Of a stretch of 64,000 nucleotides of DNA, positions 44,418 to 52,703 are shown in pieces; positions within the stretch are counted from its first letter, which is position 1; every line of letters starts with the position of its first letter. Position numbers and translations under genes: made by a program. The notes under the pieces are model-generated. The model saw only the letters and a list, made by a program, of their open reading frames with translations. It did not search any database and had not been told where the DNA came from. Source of the stretch: JAAYCU01 sp964401335 (lineage in GTDB: Bacteria > Planctomycetota > Phycisphaerae > UBA1845 > PWPN01); contig CAYNYK010000007.1 of the NCBI GenBank assembly GCA_964401335.1, forward strand, positions 11,854 to 75,853, written 5' to 3'.

Positions 44418-45613
44418 GGCCGACCTCCTTCCGCTGTCGCTTCGGACACCGTTGTCGGCATCCCCTCGACCAGTTCAACCGTCTTCGGACCGGTCACGGT
44501 GGCCAGGAATGTTTCCTTGGACATCAGGCTGCGCAGTTCGATGACCGCACCGTAAGTGCCGGCCGTTCGAGCCTGCGCCGTGCTTTTCACCACCAGCGGT
44601 CCGCGACGCACCCAGACGGTGACCAGATCGTTGCGCTCCACCAGCGGCACAGATTCCAGATGACGCGCCTGAACAATCTCCCCATTGTTGATGAAATGCC
44701 TGGCCCGCTGCCCGATCACCGACGGCAGACTGCGCAGGCCGATATCCTCGCTGCGCTCGAACTCACGATAGCCTAGCTCAACCATGCCTTCGGTGATCGT
44801 CTCACCGCGATTGATCGGCCGGGTTGCCTGGACCACCGGGACCCGCAAGACAACATTGGCCAGTATCTGTACCACCTGACATACTTTCGATCCCTCAAGG
44901 ACGGTGACTTCCAAGGCCACATCACCCAGCGTTCGTTTTCCGGCCTCGGCGATTTCGAACCGGTACGGCGGCGTGGTCAAAGCCAGAGCGCCGGCCAGAC
45001 GGTTATTGACGCTGAACCGAATAACCGGTGTACCGGTCTGTTTGGGCAATCGATCCGCCAACCAGGCGCGCAACACGGCCTCCAGCGAATCCGCGCGAAC
45101 ACCGTCGGTCGCGGTGGAAGTTTCCAAAACAACATCCTGAGCATTGGCGGCCACGGCCGTCTTGGAATCACCGGCGGGTCGCGCGGCGACCTCTTTCGGC
45201 GTTTGGATCGAACGGGTTACCTTGCACCGGCTGGCGCCGCGGAAAATCCATTGGGAGAGGTTGAGGCCCCTTCGCCCCAGAGCGGATCGTATCTCGCCAA
45301 GCGAAAGCTCCTGGGTTTGGCCGGGCGCGGGCGCCGGGGCAACCGACCATCCGCCGGCCAGGCGGGCCGCCGAACCCTGAATCTCGGCAACGTCGGCCAG
45401 CGTTATCTCCGCACCGCCGACCACGGCCACCGGATAAAGCCGAACCACGGTCTCCGCCGCTCCCACCGTCGAGGTATCCACCGCAATGTTGCTCAGTTGC
45501 GGACCGGCCGCCTCGGCGCAAACCGCGACGACCAGCAGCCCGGCCACGGTAAACCGTGCGCGGAACCTGCCTCGTGATCCGGTTTTCACGTTGTCCCGTT
45601 TTGCATCCTGCAT
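44414..45613 (-). CDS. flgA: Flagella basal body P-ring formation protein FlgA
   Basis: The 399-residue precursor has a signal peptide (FTVAGLLVVAVCAEAAG). The C-terminal third is the FlgA/SAF domain: VQATRPINRGETITEGMVEL, VIGQRARHFINNGEIVQARH and NDLVTVWVRRGPLVVKSTAQ. The first 200 residues are an extension beyond the usual size of about 220, including another LADVAEIQGSAARLAGGWSV segment similar to the start of FlgA domains. GAGG precedes the ATG. It is upstream of flgH and flgI, whose rings it helps assemble. Confidence 0.9.
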   Translation of the reverse strand: MQDAKRDNVKTGSRGRFRARFTVAGLLVVAVCAEAAGPQLSNIAVDTSTVGAAETVVRLYPVAVVGGAEITLADVAEIQGSAARLAGGWSVAPAPAPGQTQELSLGEIRSALGRRGLNLSQWIFRGASRCKVTRSIQTPKEVAARPAGDSKTAVAANAQDVVLETSTATDGVRADSLEAVLRAWLADRLPKQTGTPVIRFSVNNRLAGALALTTPPYRFEIAEAGKRTLGDVALEVTVLEGSKVCQVVQILANVVLRVPVVQATRPINRGETITEGMVELGYREFERSEDIGLRSLPSVIGQRARHFINNGEIVQARHLESVPLVERNDLVTVWVRRGPLVVKSTAQARTAGTYGAVIELRSLMSKETFLATVTGPKTVELVEGMPTTVSEATAEGGRP

Positions 45614-45767
45614 CGACGACCTCCGCGTCGTAACATCCTTCCGCGGGCCGAACTACTCCTGAAACCCGCCGCTTCATCCCCGTTATTCGGATACCTTTGG
45701 CCCCCGGCCCTTCACCGGAGCCATTTCAACGTTTACCACTAATCACCCGCTAACCCTGCGCTTCTCG

Positions 45768-46580
45768 TTATCTCCTCAGATTCGTAATCACCTGCAAGAG
45801 TTCATCCGCGCTCTTGATCGATTGCGAATTCATCTCGTATCCACGCTGCGTAAAGATCAAATCCACCAGTTCGCGCACTGGGTCCACATTGCTGCTTTCC
45901 AGCATGCCCCGTTGAATCGCCCCCAAACCGTCTTCCAGAGGGTTTCCCTCCAACGGCGTACCTGAGGCGTCGGATTCCAAAAACAGGTTCTTTCCGATGG
46001 AGATCAGCCCTTCGGGGTTGACGAACCGGGCCAGCTCGATCTGTCCGATCTGGGTCAGTTCGCTGGAACCGGGTTGCCGGACCATGACTTGTCCGTCACG
46101 TCCGATCTGCACCATCTCGGTGGCCACGTCTTCCGGAATATTGACCGGCGGCTCCAGAATCGATCCTTCGCTGTTACCCAAAACCAGATCGCCGTTCGCA
46201 TTGCGAATAAAATTCCCCGCCCGCGTATAAGCCGTCACCTCCTGCCCGTTGTACCACGAACGAACCTGGAAAAAGCCCTCGCCCTCAATGGCCAGATCAA
46301 GCGACTTGTCCGTCGGGTCGAAAGTCCCCGTGCTGAAATCCGCCTGCGTACCGGAGACGGCCACCCCCAGCCCCACCTGAATACCCAACGGATTGGGGTT
46401 GTCGTTGGAATCGCGAACCCCCGGCTCGCGACGAAGCTGATACATCAGGTCCTCAAAGTCGGTGCGCATGCGCTTGAAGCCCACCGTGCTGATATTGGCC
46501 AGATTGTTGGCCACCACGTTCAGCTTGGTGTCCTGGGCCTTCATGCCCGTCGCTGCTGCGTACATTGCCGTGATCGCCAT
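45768..46580 (-). CDS. flgG: Flagellar distal rod protein FlgG
   Basis: The 270-residue protein has the rod N-terminus (MYAAATGMKAQDTKLNVVAN, NLANISTVGFKRMRTDFEDL), the FlgG QVGLGV...FSTGTFDPTDKSLDLAIEG block and the C-terminal LVDLIFTQRGYEMNSQSIKS. It is 22 bp after flgF and 154 bp before flgA. Confidence 0.96.
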   Translation of the reverse strand: MAITAMYAAATGMKAQDTKLNVVANNLANISTVGFKRMRTDFEDLMYQLRREPGVRDSNDNPNPLGIQVGLGVAVSGTQADFSTGTFDPTDKSLDLAIEGEGFFQVRSWYNGQEVTAYTRAGNFIRNANGDLVLGNSEGSILEPPVNIPEDVATEMVQIGRDGQVMVRQPGSSELTQIGQIELARFVNPEGLISIGKNLFLESDASGTPLEGNPLEDGLGAIQRGMLESSNVDPVRELVDLIFTQRGYEMNSQSIKSADELLQVITNLRR

Positions 46581-46602
46581 ATCTCACCTAATCACGAAAC
46601 GA

Positions 46603-47364
46603 TTAACGAAGCCTCGGGATATCATTAACCGCCCGCGACAACGTCGCGTCCGCCAACCCGATCATGGTGGCGTTAAGCTGATAGGCCCGAGTCGATTCGA
46701 TCATGGCCACCATCGCCTGCATCGGATCAACCGTGGATTGCTCCACCATGCCCACCCGTAACTCCACCTGAGCGCCCGACGGCCTTTCACCTATCGCCTG
46801 AAACAGATTGCCCCCCTGCTTCCGCAGGTTGCTCTTTTCCTGGAAATCCACGATGCGTAACTTGCCTAAAACCTGATCGCCGATCCGTAACGAACCGTCC
46901 GAATGAAGCCGGACCGAACCTGTCGCCTCGCCGGATACCGTAATCGGTCCGCCCGATTCGGCCAGGACCCGATGTCCGCCGGCCACCGTCACCAGCTCGC
47001 CCTCGGCATTAAACGTAAACCGTCCGTCGCGGGTGTAACGCTCACCTTTCCCGTCGTTCACAACAAAGAAACCTTGACCTACCAGCGCGGCATCCAACGA
47101 TCGCCCTGTCTCCTCCAAAGGCCCCTGCGCGAAAGAAGTATATGTCGGGGCCACCAGCAAACCGCCAGTCAAACCGTCAAGCAGGCGGTTACCGGCACTC
47201 CAAACACCTTGTCCTTCACGGGCCTCGATCTGCCGCTCGCGAACGACGGCCAGGTCATGCTTGAAGCCGACCGTACCAACATTGGCCAGATTGTTAGCCA
47301 ATACATCCTGCCGATACTGATTCATCATCAGACCGGCCGCGGATTGGTAGATACCGTAAACCAT
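46603..47364 (-). CDS. flgF: Flagellar proximal rod protein FlgF
   Basis: The 253-residue rod protein begins GIYQSAAGLMMNQYRQDVLA and NNLANVGTVGFKHDLAVVRE, has PLEETGRSLDAALVGQGFFV, and ends MVAMIESTRAYQLNATMIGL. It is shorter and less conserved than FlgG and precedes it. It starts three bases after the stop of the unknown gene at 47368. Confidence 0.92.
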   Translation of the reverse strand: MVYGIYQSAAGLMMNQYRQDVLANNLANVGTVGFKHDLAVVRERQIEAREGQGVWSAGNRLLDGLTGGLLVAPTYTSFAQGPLEETGRSLDAALVGQGFFVVNDGKGERYTRDGRFTFNAEGELVTVAGGHRVLAESGGPITVSGEATGSVRLHSDGSLRIGDQVLGKLRIVDFQEKSNLRKQGGNLFQAIGERPSGAQVELRVGMVEQSTVDPMQAMVAMIESTRAYQLNATMIGLADATLSRAVNDIPRLR

Positions 47365-47367
47365 CTA

Positions 47368-47736
47368 CTACTCACTCCGAACGCCGCGAACCACGCCGTC
47401 GGCAAAAGAGAAGTCTCCCACCTCGAAACCGGTTCGCCCCTCGGAACACAAACCAGAAACTGATATCCGCGGTCGAGGCTCATGCGCGCCGACGCCGCGT
47501 TGCCCTTCATGCAACCGAGCGGCCAGCTCGGCAACCTGCCGCACCCGCCGCCCGATCGCGGTCCAGTCCATGACCTCCCATTGATCATCCATGATCCGAT
47601 GCACGCTTGACTCCTGCTGTCTCGTCAGGTCGATCCCGACGCTGACGGAAGATCTCCTGCAATTCCCCCCCCAAGGGACAACCCCCACCTCACCCGCTCG
47701 AAGCAGGGGGCGCGCTGTCCAAGACACGGTCGTCAT
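47368..47736 (-). CDS. Hypothetical protein, first gene of the flagellar block
   Basis: The ATG at 47736 has GGAGG seven bases upstream and gives 122 residues; a GTG at 47604 with AGGAG at good spacing would give a 78-residue version. The conserved-looking part is the second half (WEVMDWTAIGRRVRQVAELA, ARLHEGQRGVG). The family is not recognised. FlgM (anti-sigma-28) often sits near flgF/flgK, but the sequence does not match it. Coupling to flgF by a three-base gap suggests a flagellar role. Confidence 0.6.
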   Translation of the reverse strand: MTTVSWTARPLLRAGEVGVVPWGGNCRRSSVSVGIDLTRQQESSVHRIMDDQWEVMDWTAIGRRVRQVAELAARLHEGQRGVGAHEPRPRISVSGLCSEGRTGFEVGDFSFADGVVRGVRSE

Positions 47737-47738
47737 TA

Positions 47739-47778
47739 TTCAACCTCCGTGCCAAACCATCGCGGCACGGAAATTGCT
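47739..47778. promoter_or_regulatory. Inverted repeat overlapping the ribosome site; also two sigma-54-like boxes
   Basis: CCGTGCC (47747-47753) and GGCACGG (47764-47770) pair across 10 bp. On the minus strand the second arm runs into the GGAGG ribosome site of the 47368-47736 gene. Each arm also starts a sigma-54-like box: plus strand CGGCACG-GAAA-TTGCT (47763-47778), with GG and GC exactly 10 bp apart, and minus strand TGGCACG-GAGG-TTGAA with the critical C changed to A. Confidence 0.4.
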
Positions 47779-48192
47779 TAACGATGGCAAGTCGGGCTAT
47801 ATCCCTAAGTGATTATTTATCAAGCCTTTGCGTGGTTTGTGAATTTGGGAAAACCTTTGCAACGCTTCCCGCTCCTCCTCCATTATCCGAGCGCAACTTC
47901 TGCGGCCCATCGGCAACTTATGCCGAACGCCAACCCGCCGTATCTTAAGCTCTTTATAGCTCTTATGCCCTCCTAACCTCCTTTTGCGTCGCCCTCCACG
48001 TCCCTCTTGTTCTCTCCCCATCGTGTCACCGTATCCGGCCGGCCGCGATTGGTGAAGGCCCGCTCGATCGCCTGAGCCGCGCGGAGATACCCGGCGCCCG
48101 CGGAGGCCGATAGTACTAAAACTTTTTCGAACATGGTGGACTCCAAACGGCATATTGAAACGATAAATACCCCATTGTGTACGCGGATTATT

Positions 48193-48322
48193 AAGCTGGT
48201 GCGAGAATCCCCTCTCGCACCCCTGCATTGGGAAATCTTTTCCCCTGTAACGAGGGATGGGAATCTCATGAGGGTTGTGTCGAGATGGGAATCTCGACAC
48301 AGCAGTGGCACAGCGGTGGGGA
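48193..48322 (+). repeat. Triple-hairpin repeat, unit 1
   Basis: The first of three tandem units (130, 118 and 114 bp) all starting AAGCTGGTGCGAG. Each unit holds three palindromes: GGTGCGAGA...TCTCGCACC (9-bp stem), GGGGAA...TTTCCCC, and TGTCGAGAT...ATCTCGACA. Unit 1 has an extra TGGCACAGCGG near its end. Confidence 0.85.
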
Positions 48323-48440
48323 AAGCTGGTGCGAGAATTTCTTCTCGCACCCCTGCTTGGGGAATCCTTTCCCCTGTAACGAGGGATGGGAATCTCATGA
48401 GGGTTGTGTCGAGACGGGAATCTCGACACAGCAGTGGGGA
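48323..48440 (+). repeat. Triple-hairpin repeat, unit 2
   Basis: The first stem is AGAATTTCTTCT instead of AGAATCCCCTCT, and the last reads TGTCGAGACGGGAATCTCG. The loops vary while the stems keep pairing. Confidence 0.85.
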
Positions 48441-48554
48441 AAGCTGGTGCGAGAATCCCCTCTCGCACCCCTGCATTGGGGAATCTTTTCCCCTATAACG
48501 CGGGATGGGAATCGCGCTGAGGTTTGTGTCGAGATGGGAATCTCGACACAGCAG
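48441..48554 (+). repeat. Triple-hairpin repeat, unit 3
   Basis: This is the shortest and most diverged unit (CTATAACGCGGGATGGGAAT in the middle). It matches the inverted single copy at 54301 best, which has the same CGCGTTA/CGCGGGAT variant. Confidence 0.85.
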
Positions 48555-48738
48555 AATCTTGAAATAGCATGGTGAGTTCTCGCGATTGGTAATCGATCGT
48601 CGTCGATCATCGCTCTCTCACGTCTGAAGACGCGGGCCACCCGGCACAGGCCTGCCCATGCCATTCTGCATCTCTATGTGGCACGCTTTTCCATTCTTTG
48701 GAACGTTGGGCTGAAAGAAGGGCGGCGGTGCCGCGATT
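48555..48738. other. Gap with a CTGCCCATGCCA repeat copy
   Basis: It lies between the hairpin array and the Kelch gene stop. 48651-48663 reads CCTGCCCATGCCA, the same core as inside murD. No gene seen. Confidence 0.5.
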
Positions 48739-50082
48739 TTAATCCGCGCAGTTTGGATCGGCCGGGATGTTTTCGCCGCTCAGGCATTTTTGTAGCACAC
48801 CGAAATCCGACATATCGACATCGCCGTCGATGTCGAAATCCGCCTTGGCGGTTACCGTAAGCGTCGCGGAGGGGCTCAGGATTTGGCCGCACGATGCGCG
48901 AATCAATACGGCGTAGTTGCCGGCATCAGCTCGGCCGGCCTTGGGAATACGCAGAGTGGCCTGGTCCGCTCCGGGAAGGGGTATCTCGTTCTTCAGCCAT
49001 TGATATCGGATACACGAACTGCCGATGGCCGTCACGCCGAGCATGGCGTCGCTGCCCTCGACAACGACGGTGTTGGTCGGTCCCTCCAGAAGACGCAGGC
49101 CCGGCGCGTATTCCCAGGTGTTTGGCAGCGATCCGCCGCTGTTCGTGCCGCCGAACAGCACCACGGTGGCTCGAGTGGAATCGTAGGCCATGGCATGCAC
49201 GTTCCGCGCCGGGGGCGCGGGAGTGGGTGGACGCTGCGCCCAATCCGTCCCGTTCCACTCCCATGTGTCCGCAAGGTAAGTGGATTGGAAGAGTCCGCCG
49301 AAGAGTACGGTAACACCTCGGGCGCTGTCGTAGGCCATGGCGTGGGACATGCGTGCCGGTGGGCTAATGGTTGGATTTCGCTGTGTCCAGTTAACCCCGT
49401 TCCATTCCCAGGTGTCTGCGAGACATCCGGTGGCGCCTACTCCGCCAAAAAGTACGGTCACCCCTCGTGCCCGGTCATACGCCATGGCATGCGTGCCGCG
49501 ACTAGGAGGCTTGTTGGCCGGGTTTCGTTTCGTCCAGTTCACGCCGTTCCATTCCCATGTTTCGGTCCCGATGCTGCCGATGCCGGAGCCGCCGAAGAGG
49601 ACGGTTACGCCGCGGGTTGTGTCATAAGCCATGGCGTGGCCGTAACGCGCCGCAGGGACCGTGGTCGGCGTTCTCTGGTTCCAGTTGGTGCCGTTCCATT
49701 CCCAGGTGCCATTAAGGTAATTCCCGTTGTAGCCGCCAAACAGAACCGTGACGTTTCGCGCGGTGTCGTAAGCGGCGGCGGCCGCGAAACAGGCCGGCGG
49801 GGAAGACGTGGGAATCGGCCGGGTCCAACAGACCCCGTCCCATTCCCAGGTGTCGCTTAAAAAAACGCCCGAATGAACGCCGCCGAAAGTGACGGTCATT
49901 CCACGCATGGTGTCGAACGCCATGCAGTTACCATAGCGTGGAGGAGGTGTGTTGAGGCTGGTAGTCACCTGTGTCCAGGCCGGTTCGCACTCGGCCGCCG
50001 CCGTGGGGACAGCCAAGGGGGGCAAGGCCAGAAAAAGGATGATGATTAAGGCGCAATAATGCGGTAGATACCGAGTGTACAT
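48739..50082 (-). CDS. Secreted Kelch-repeat protein with Ig-like and half-dockerin C-terminus
   Basis: The 447-residue precursor has a signal peptide (CALIIILFLALPPLAVPTAA). Six near-identical blades of about 50 residues follow, each with HAMAYDxxRGVTVLFGG and DTWEWNGxNW, forming a six-bladed propeller. An Ig-like domain comes next (YQWLKNEIPLPGADQATLRI, then AGNYAVLI), then DFDIDGDVDMSDFGVLQKCL, the first half of a dockerin/EF-hand type I repeat. The stop comes right after PNCAD, where a second half is usually found. AGGA precedes the ATG at 50082. Likely a cell-surface or secreted binding protein. Confidence 0.85.
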   Translation of the reverse strand: MYTRYLPHYCALIIILFLALPPLAVPTAAAECEPAWTQVTTSLNTPPPRYGNCMAFDTMRGMTVTFGGVHSGVFLSDTWEWDGVCWTRPIPTSSPPACFAAAAAYDTARNVTVLFGGYNGNYLNGTWEWNGTNWNQRTPTTVPAARYGHAMAYDTTRGVTVLFGGSGIGSIGTETWEWNGVNWTKRNPANKPPSRGTHAMAYDRARGVTVLFGGVGATGCLADTWEWNGVNWTQRNPTISPPARMSHAMAYDSARGVTVLFGGLFQSTYLADTWEWNGTDWAQRPPTPAPPARNVHAMAYDSTRATVVLFGGTNSGGSLPNTWEYAPGLRLLEGPTNTVVVEGSDAMLGVTAIGSSCIRYQWLKNEIPLPGADQATLRIPKAGRADAGNYAVLIRASCGQILSPSATLTVTAKADFDIDGDVDMSDFGVLQKCLSGENIPADPNCAD

Positions 50083-50728
50083 AGGCCGCGTCCTGATTCG
50101 GATTGATCGCCCCTTACGAGCGGCATTCTTCACACTCGCGAGGAATCCACGACGATGCATGTTTTTACATCGATCAGATTGACTCCGCTCAGGGTATTCT
50201 AGCGTAACCATGCCAGGGCAGGCAAATATCCAGTTCTCGGCCGCAAAATATGGAAACGACGACTCGCCGCACGACGGGGTGGAAATTCGAACGCCTGCTT
50301 AAGAAACGGCAATGAGTGAGGGAAGGTCATGTCGGCCGATTGGGCGGTCGCCTCATGCTTATGATTGATGGCGATACCGAATATGGACTTGTACCGTTTC
50401 CAGATTCCTTGGCTCGATAATCAAAACAATGGAGGACGGAAAGGCGCCTGTTTACAGGAATAGAGCAACTCCAAGGGATGCCCGGCACATGGTTTTCGGA
50501 CCAATTGTTACGAGTTTGTGCATGTAACTATTTATTTGTCAGTGGATTACGATTGATGTTATTTTCTCGCCTTTCTCGGGAATTCTCTTGACTTTCGAAG
50601 TGAATCTGCTTAGAATGTGAGGTTGTGTGGAGGTATTGTGTATCTGTAACGAGGTGAGAGGCGAGTAAAACCTGTCAAATTACTTTCGCCATCAGCTCAA
50701 ACATATCAGGAAAGCGGAGGATGGGACA
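50083..50728. other. Divergent intergenic region
   Basis: It separates the Kelch gene from the PEP-CTERM gene. The right part holds the promoter at 50588-50616 and a leader of about 105 nt. The rest shows no supported gene. Confidence 0.5.
50588..50616 (+). promoter_or_regulatory. Sigma-70 promoter of the PEP-CTERM gene
   Basis: TTGACT (50588-50593) and TAGAAT (50611-50616) are 17 bp apart, close to consensus. Transcription would start near 50623. Confidence 0.7.
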
Positions 50729-51433
50729 ATGAACAAAGTATTGATCAGTGTTGCTCTTGTGGCTTTGACTTCGACGGTGGCGTCAGCTTATACGATCACC
50801 CAGATCCAAAGCTACGGCGGAATCCCGGACTACAATCAGATTTTGACTTTCAACAAATTCGACGATATGGGCGGCACACGAACGCTCCAATCGGTTTATG
50901 TTGAGGTCAACCTGACCGCCAACGGTGGTGCCCTTCGGTGCGATAATGACGCGGTTACGCCGGCCAGCGGGGCCATCGAGTTTGGTGCCCAGGTAGGGGT
51001 AACTTCTTCGGTTTCGATGATCGACGCCCTGTTCAATCCGATTTTCCAGGCCGGTGACGTCAAAGCCACTGGCGGAACGAGCATGAATCTTTCCGCCGAT
51101 GACGGAGACGATGAAGTTGGCGGCACCGCTAATTTCAGCATGGCGGGTACCGATTACGATTTTTACATTGGCGGACTCGTGTCCGATGGTGACAATGGCA
51201 TTGTGAATCCCCTCGTGTATCCGCAGTATATCGGGCTCGGGACATTCACGGTCACGTTGAGCGCTTCTCAAGTGGCCCAGTACGGTTCGCTGGGCGGCGT
51301 CCAAGCTCAGATCGATCCTCTCGCAACCACCGGTACCGTCAAGGTTGTTTACACATGGGTTCCGGAACCAGCGGCTTTAGGTCTTCTGGCCGTGGGCGGT
51401 TTGTTGTTCATCCGTCGTCGCCGGTTAGCGTAA
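50729..51433 (+). CDS. PEP-CTERM protein, choice-of-anchor E type
   Basis: The 234-residue protein has a signal peptide (VLISVALVALTSTVASA). Its body begins with a segment typical of choice-of-anchor E proteins (ITQIQSYGGIPDYNQILTFN, then KFDDMGGTRTLQSVYVEVNL). The end is a PEP-CTERM sorting signal: VPEP, the helix AALGLLAVGGLLFI and RRRR. Such proteins are processed by an exosortase and usually belong to exopolysaccharide-linked surface systems. The exosortase gene is not in the window. GGAGG precedes the ATG by eight bases. Confidence 0.92.
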   Translation: MNKVLISVALVALTSTVASAYTITQIQSYGGIPDYNQILTFNKFDDMGGTRTLQSVYVEVNLTANGGALRCDNDAVTPASGAIEFGAQVGVTSSVSMIDALFNPIFQAGDVKATGGTSMNLSADDGDDEVGGTANFSMAGTDYDFYIGGLVSDGDNGIVNPLVYPQYIGLGTFTVTLSASQVAQYGSLGGVQAQIDPLATTGTVKVVYTWVPEPAALGLLAVGGLLFIRRRRLA

Positions 51434-51442
51434 CAAAATATT

Positions 51443-51522
51443 GAGTGGGGGGGACATCCCACTCCGCGTTGATATACACTGACGAGCAGAAGCAGGTTTG
51501 AGCTTGTTTCTGCTCGTTTTTT
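51443..51522 (+). terminator. Double hairpin with T-run after the PEP-CTERM gene
   Basis: A first hairpin (GAGTGGG 51443-51449 with CCCACTC 51458-51464) is followed by ACGAGCAGAA (51482-51491) pairing with TTCTGCTCGT (51508-51517). The T-run ends at 51522. The second is a clear rho-independent terminator. Confidence 0.88.
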
Positions 51523-51609
51523 ATTCTTTATTCGATGGGATCGAACGTGCTGATTGTTGTTTTGTCTTGGAAGCGTTGTCTCCATAGCGTATAATGATCT
51601 TGGATCGAA

Positions 51610-51840
51610 GTGACGTATATAGAGGCGTCGGACGTGACCAAGACGCAACAAGCAACGGCGGACGTATTCTTGACCGCGATTAAGGCTTCGCCTAAAACCG
51701 AGCGAGACTTGGTAGTGGTGCAGATTACGCGGGACAAAGCTTTTGGCCGGGACATTCTTGATCTTGCATTGATTGCGGATCGACGGCACGAGCCTTCCCA
51801 GCCTATCCGTAATTACCTGTCCGAGAAAAGCCATCGATGA
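51610..51840 (+). CDS. Small hypothetical protein, possible antitoxin-like
   Basis: A GTG start opens a 76-residue protein (MTYIEASDVTKTQQATADVF, then LTAIKASPKTERDLVVVQIT and FGRDILDLALIADRRHEPSQ, ending NYLSEK). It looks coding and resembles small planctomycete proteins found before RelE-like toxins. Here the downstream ATG overlaps the stop but yields only 21 codons, so no toxin is present. Ribosome site weak. Confidence 0.5.
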   Translation: MTYIEASDVTKTQQATADVFLTAIKASPKTERDLVVVQITRDKAFGRDILDLALIADRRHEPSQPIRNYLSEKSHR

Positions 51841-51909
51841 GTAAGCAGAGTTGGTCTGGGTGTCCACCCCTTCCAGTTTTCTACTCCTGTGGTCCTGAGT
51901 GATGCACAA

Positions 51910-51942
51910 TTACCTATCATATTGAGTTTCGATTACCCAGCA
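51910..51942 (-). pseudogene. Relic of a DUF4258-like gene
   Basis: The minus strand reads CWVIETQYDR then a stop, matching RWVIETRHNGR of the intact gene at 52310-52564. The 18 bases GAGTTTCGATTACCCAGC are identical at 51924-51941 and 52399-52416. Confidence 0.45.
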
Positions 51943-52024
51943 GATCGGCGTCAATTTGCCGGTTGAAAGGGTTTGTGCTTACGTTGTGCGGGATGTGCGA
52001 TAGGCTTGTTTGTCGGGGCGGCCG

Positions 52025-52294
52025 TCATGCGGCAGCGAGGGGGGCTAATTCTTCCGGGGTGGCGGGCTCTTGATGTACGACGTTCAAGGCGCTATTGATG
52101 GCCTCCAAGGAAACTCTGCTTGGGGCGGTAATTTCGATACCAATGGCCCGGCCGTCCGTGGTGTAATCGATTAACAAGCCGTCGGTCTGCCGTTCGGTAC
52201 GGACGCTGACATCGCCCGGCCTTCTTGGCAAATAGAGGTAGGCGGCAATAAGCTTACCATTGCGAAAGGTTACCTCAAGATATCGATGCCTCAT
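52025..52294 (-). CDS. DUF2283 family protein
   Basis: The 89-residue protein ends with the DUF2283 signature (GLLIDYTTDGRAIGIEITAP, then SRVSLEAINSAL). These small proteins commonly pair with a DUF4258 protein in a toxin-antitoxin-like module. GAGGTG precedes the ATG, which lies 15 bp after the partner's stop. An Ala-rich tail (PLAAA) ends the protein. Confidence 0.75.
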   Translation of the reverse strand: MRHRYLEVTFRNGKLIAAYLYLPRRPGDVSVRTERQTDGLLIDYTTDGRAIGIEITAPSRVSLEAINSALNVVHQEPATPEELAPLAAA

Positions 52295-52309
52295 CGTTAC
52301 ACCTCATGG

Positions 52310-52564
52310 CTATTCTGCCGGATAAGCGGTCACCACAACGAGTATCTTTTCCTGAGTGATCGGCTCGACGATAATCTCCCACGATCTTCCATTATGTCGA
52401 GTTTCGATTACCCAGCGATCCGGCTCATAATCCTTATGATACCCAAGAGCATCCTCGAGCATCAAGCGTAGTTCAGATTCATTGAATTGCCGATCCATCA
52501 TCCGCTTCAGTAGATGCGGAGATAACTCTAATTCCCATATCCACCATACCGGCCATTCAATCAT
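52310..52564 (-). CDS. DUF4258-like small protein (putative toxin partner)
   Basis: The 84-residue protein shows SPHLLKRMMDRQFNESELRL, MLEDALGYHKDYEPDRWVIE, TRHNGRSWEIIVEPI and LVVVTAYP, the pattern of DUF4258/RelE-fold proteins (a His or Arg helix, then strands ending VTAYP). It precedes the DUF2283 gene in a two-gene unit. Toxicity is not shown; it is inferred from the arrangement. Confidence 0.7.
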   Translation of the reverse strand: MIEWPVWWIWELELSPHLLKRMMDRQFNESELRLMLEDALGYHKDYEPDRWVIETRHNGRSWEIIVEPITQEKILVVVTAYPAE

Positions 52565-52703
52565 TTTTGCCTCGCAGAGATAAGCAATACGTTAATTTCA
52601 TTATATCCCACCGTTCGTTTTCGGCTACCCCTTATCTGCAGGGCATAGCTTATTTCGATACCCTACTGGCGGATGAATTTGTTTTGCGGATACAATCGGG
52701 AGC

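Noticed and set aside
48193..48554. CRISPR array
   Set aside because: Units are 114-130 bp without unique spacers of 30-40 bp, and the repeat content is hairpins; no cas genes are present.
48883..49860. Plus-strand frame of 325 codons opposite the Kelch gene
   Set aside because: Its apparent repeats simply mirror the repeated Kelch blades on the other strand.
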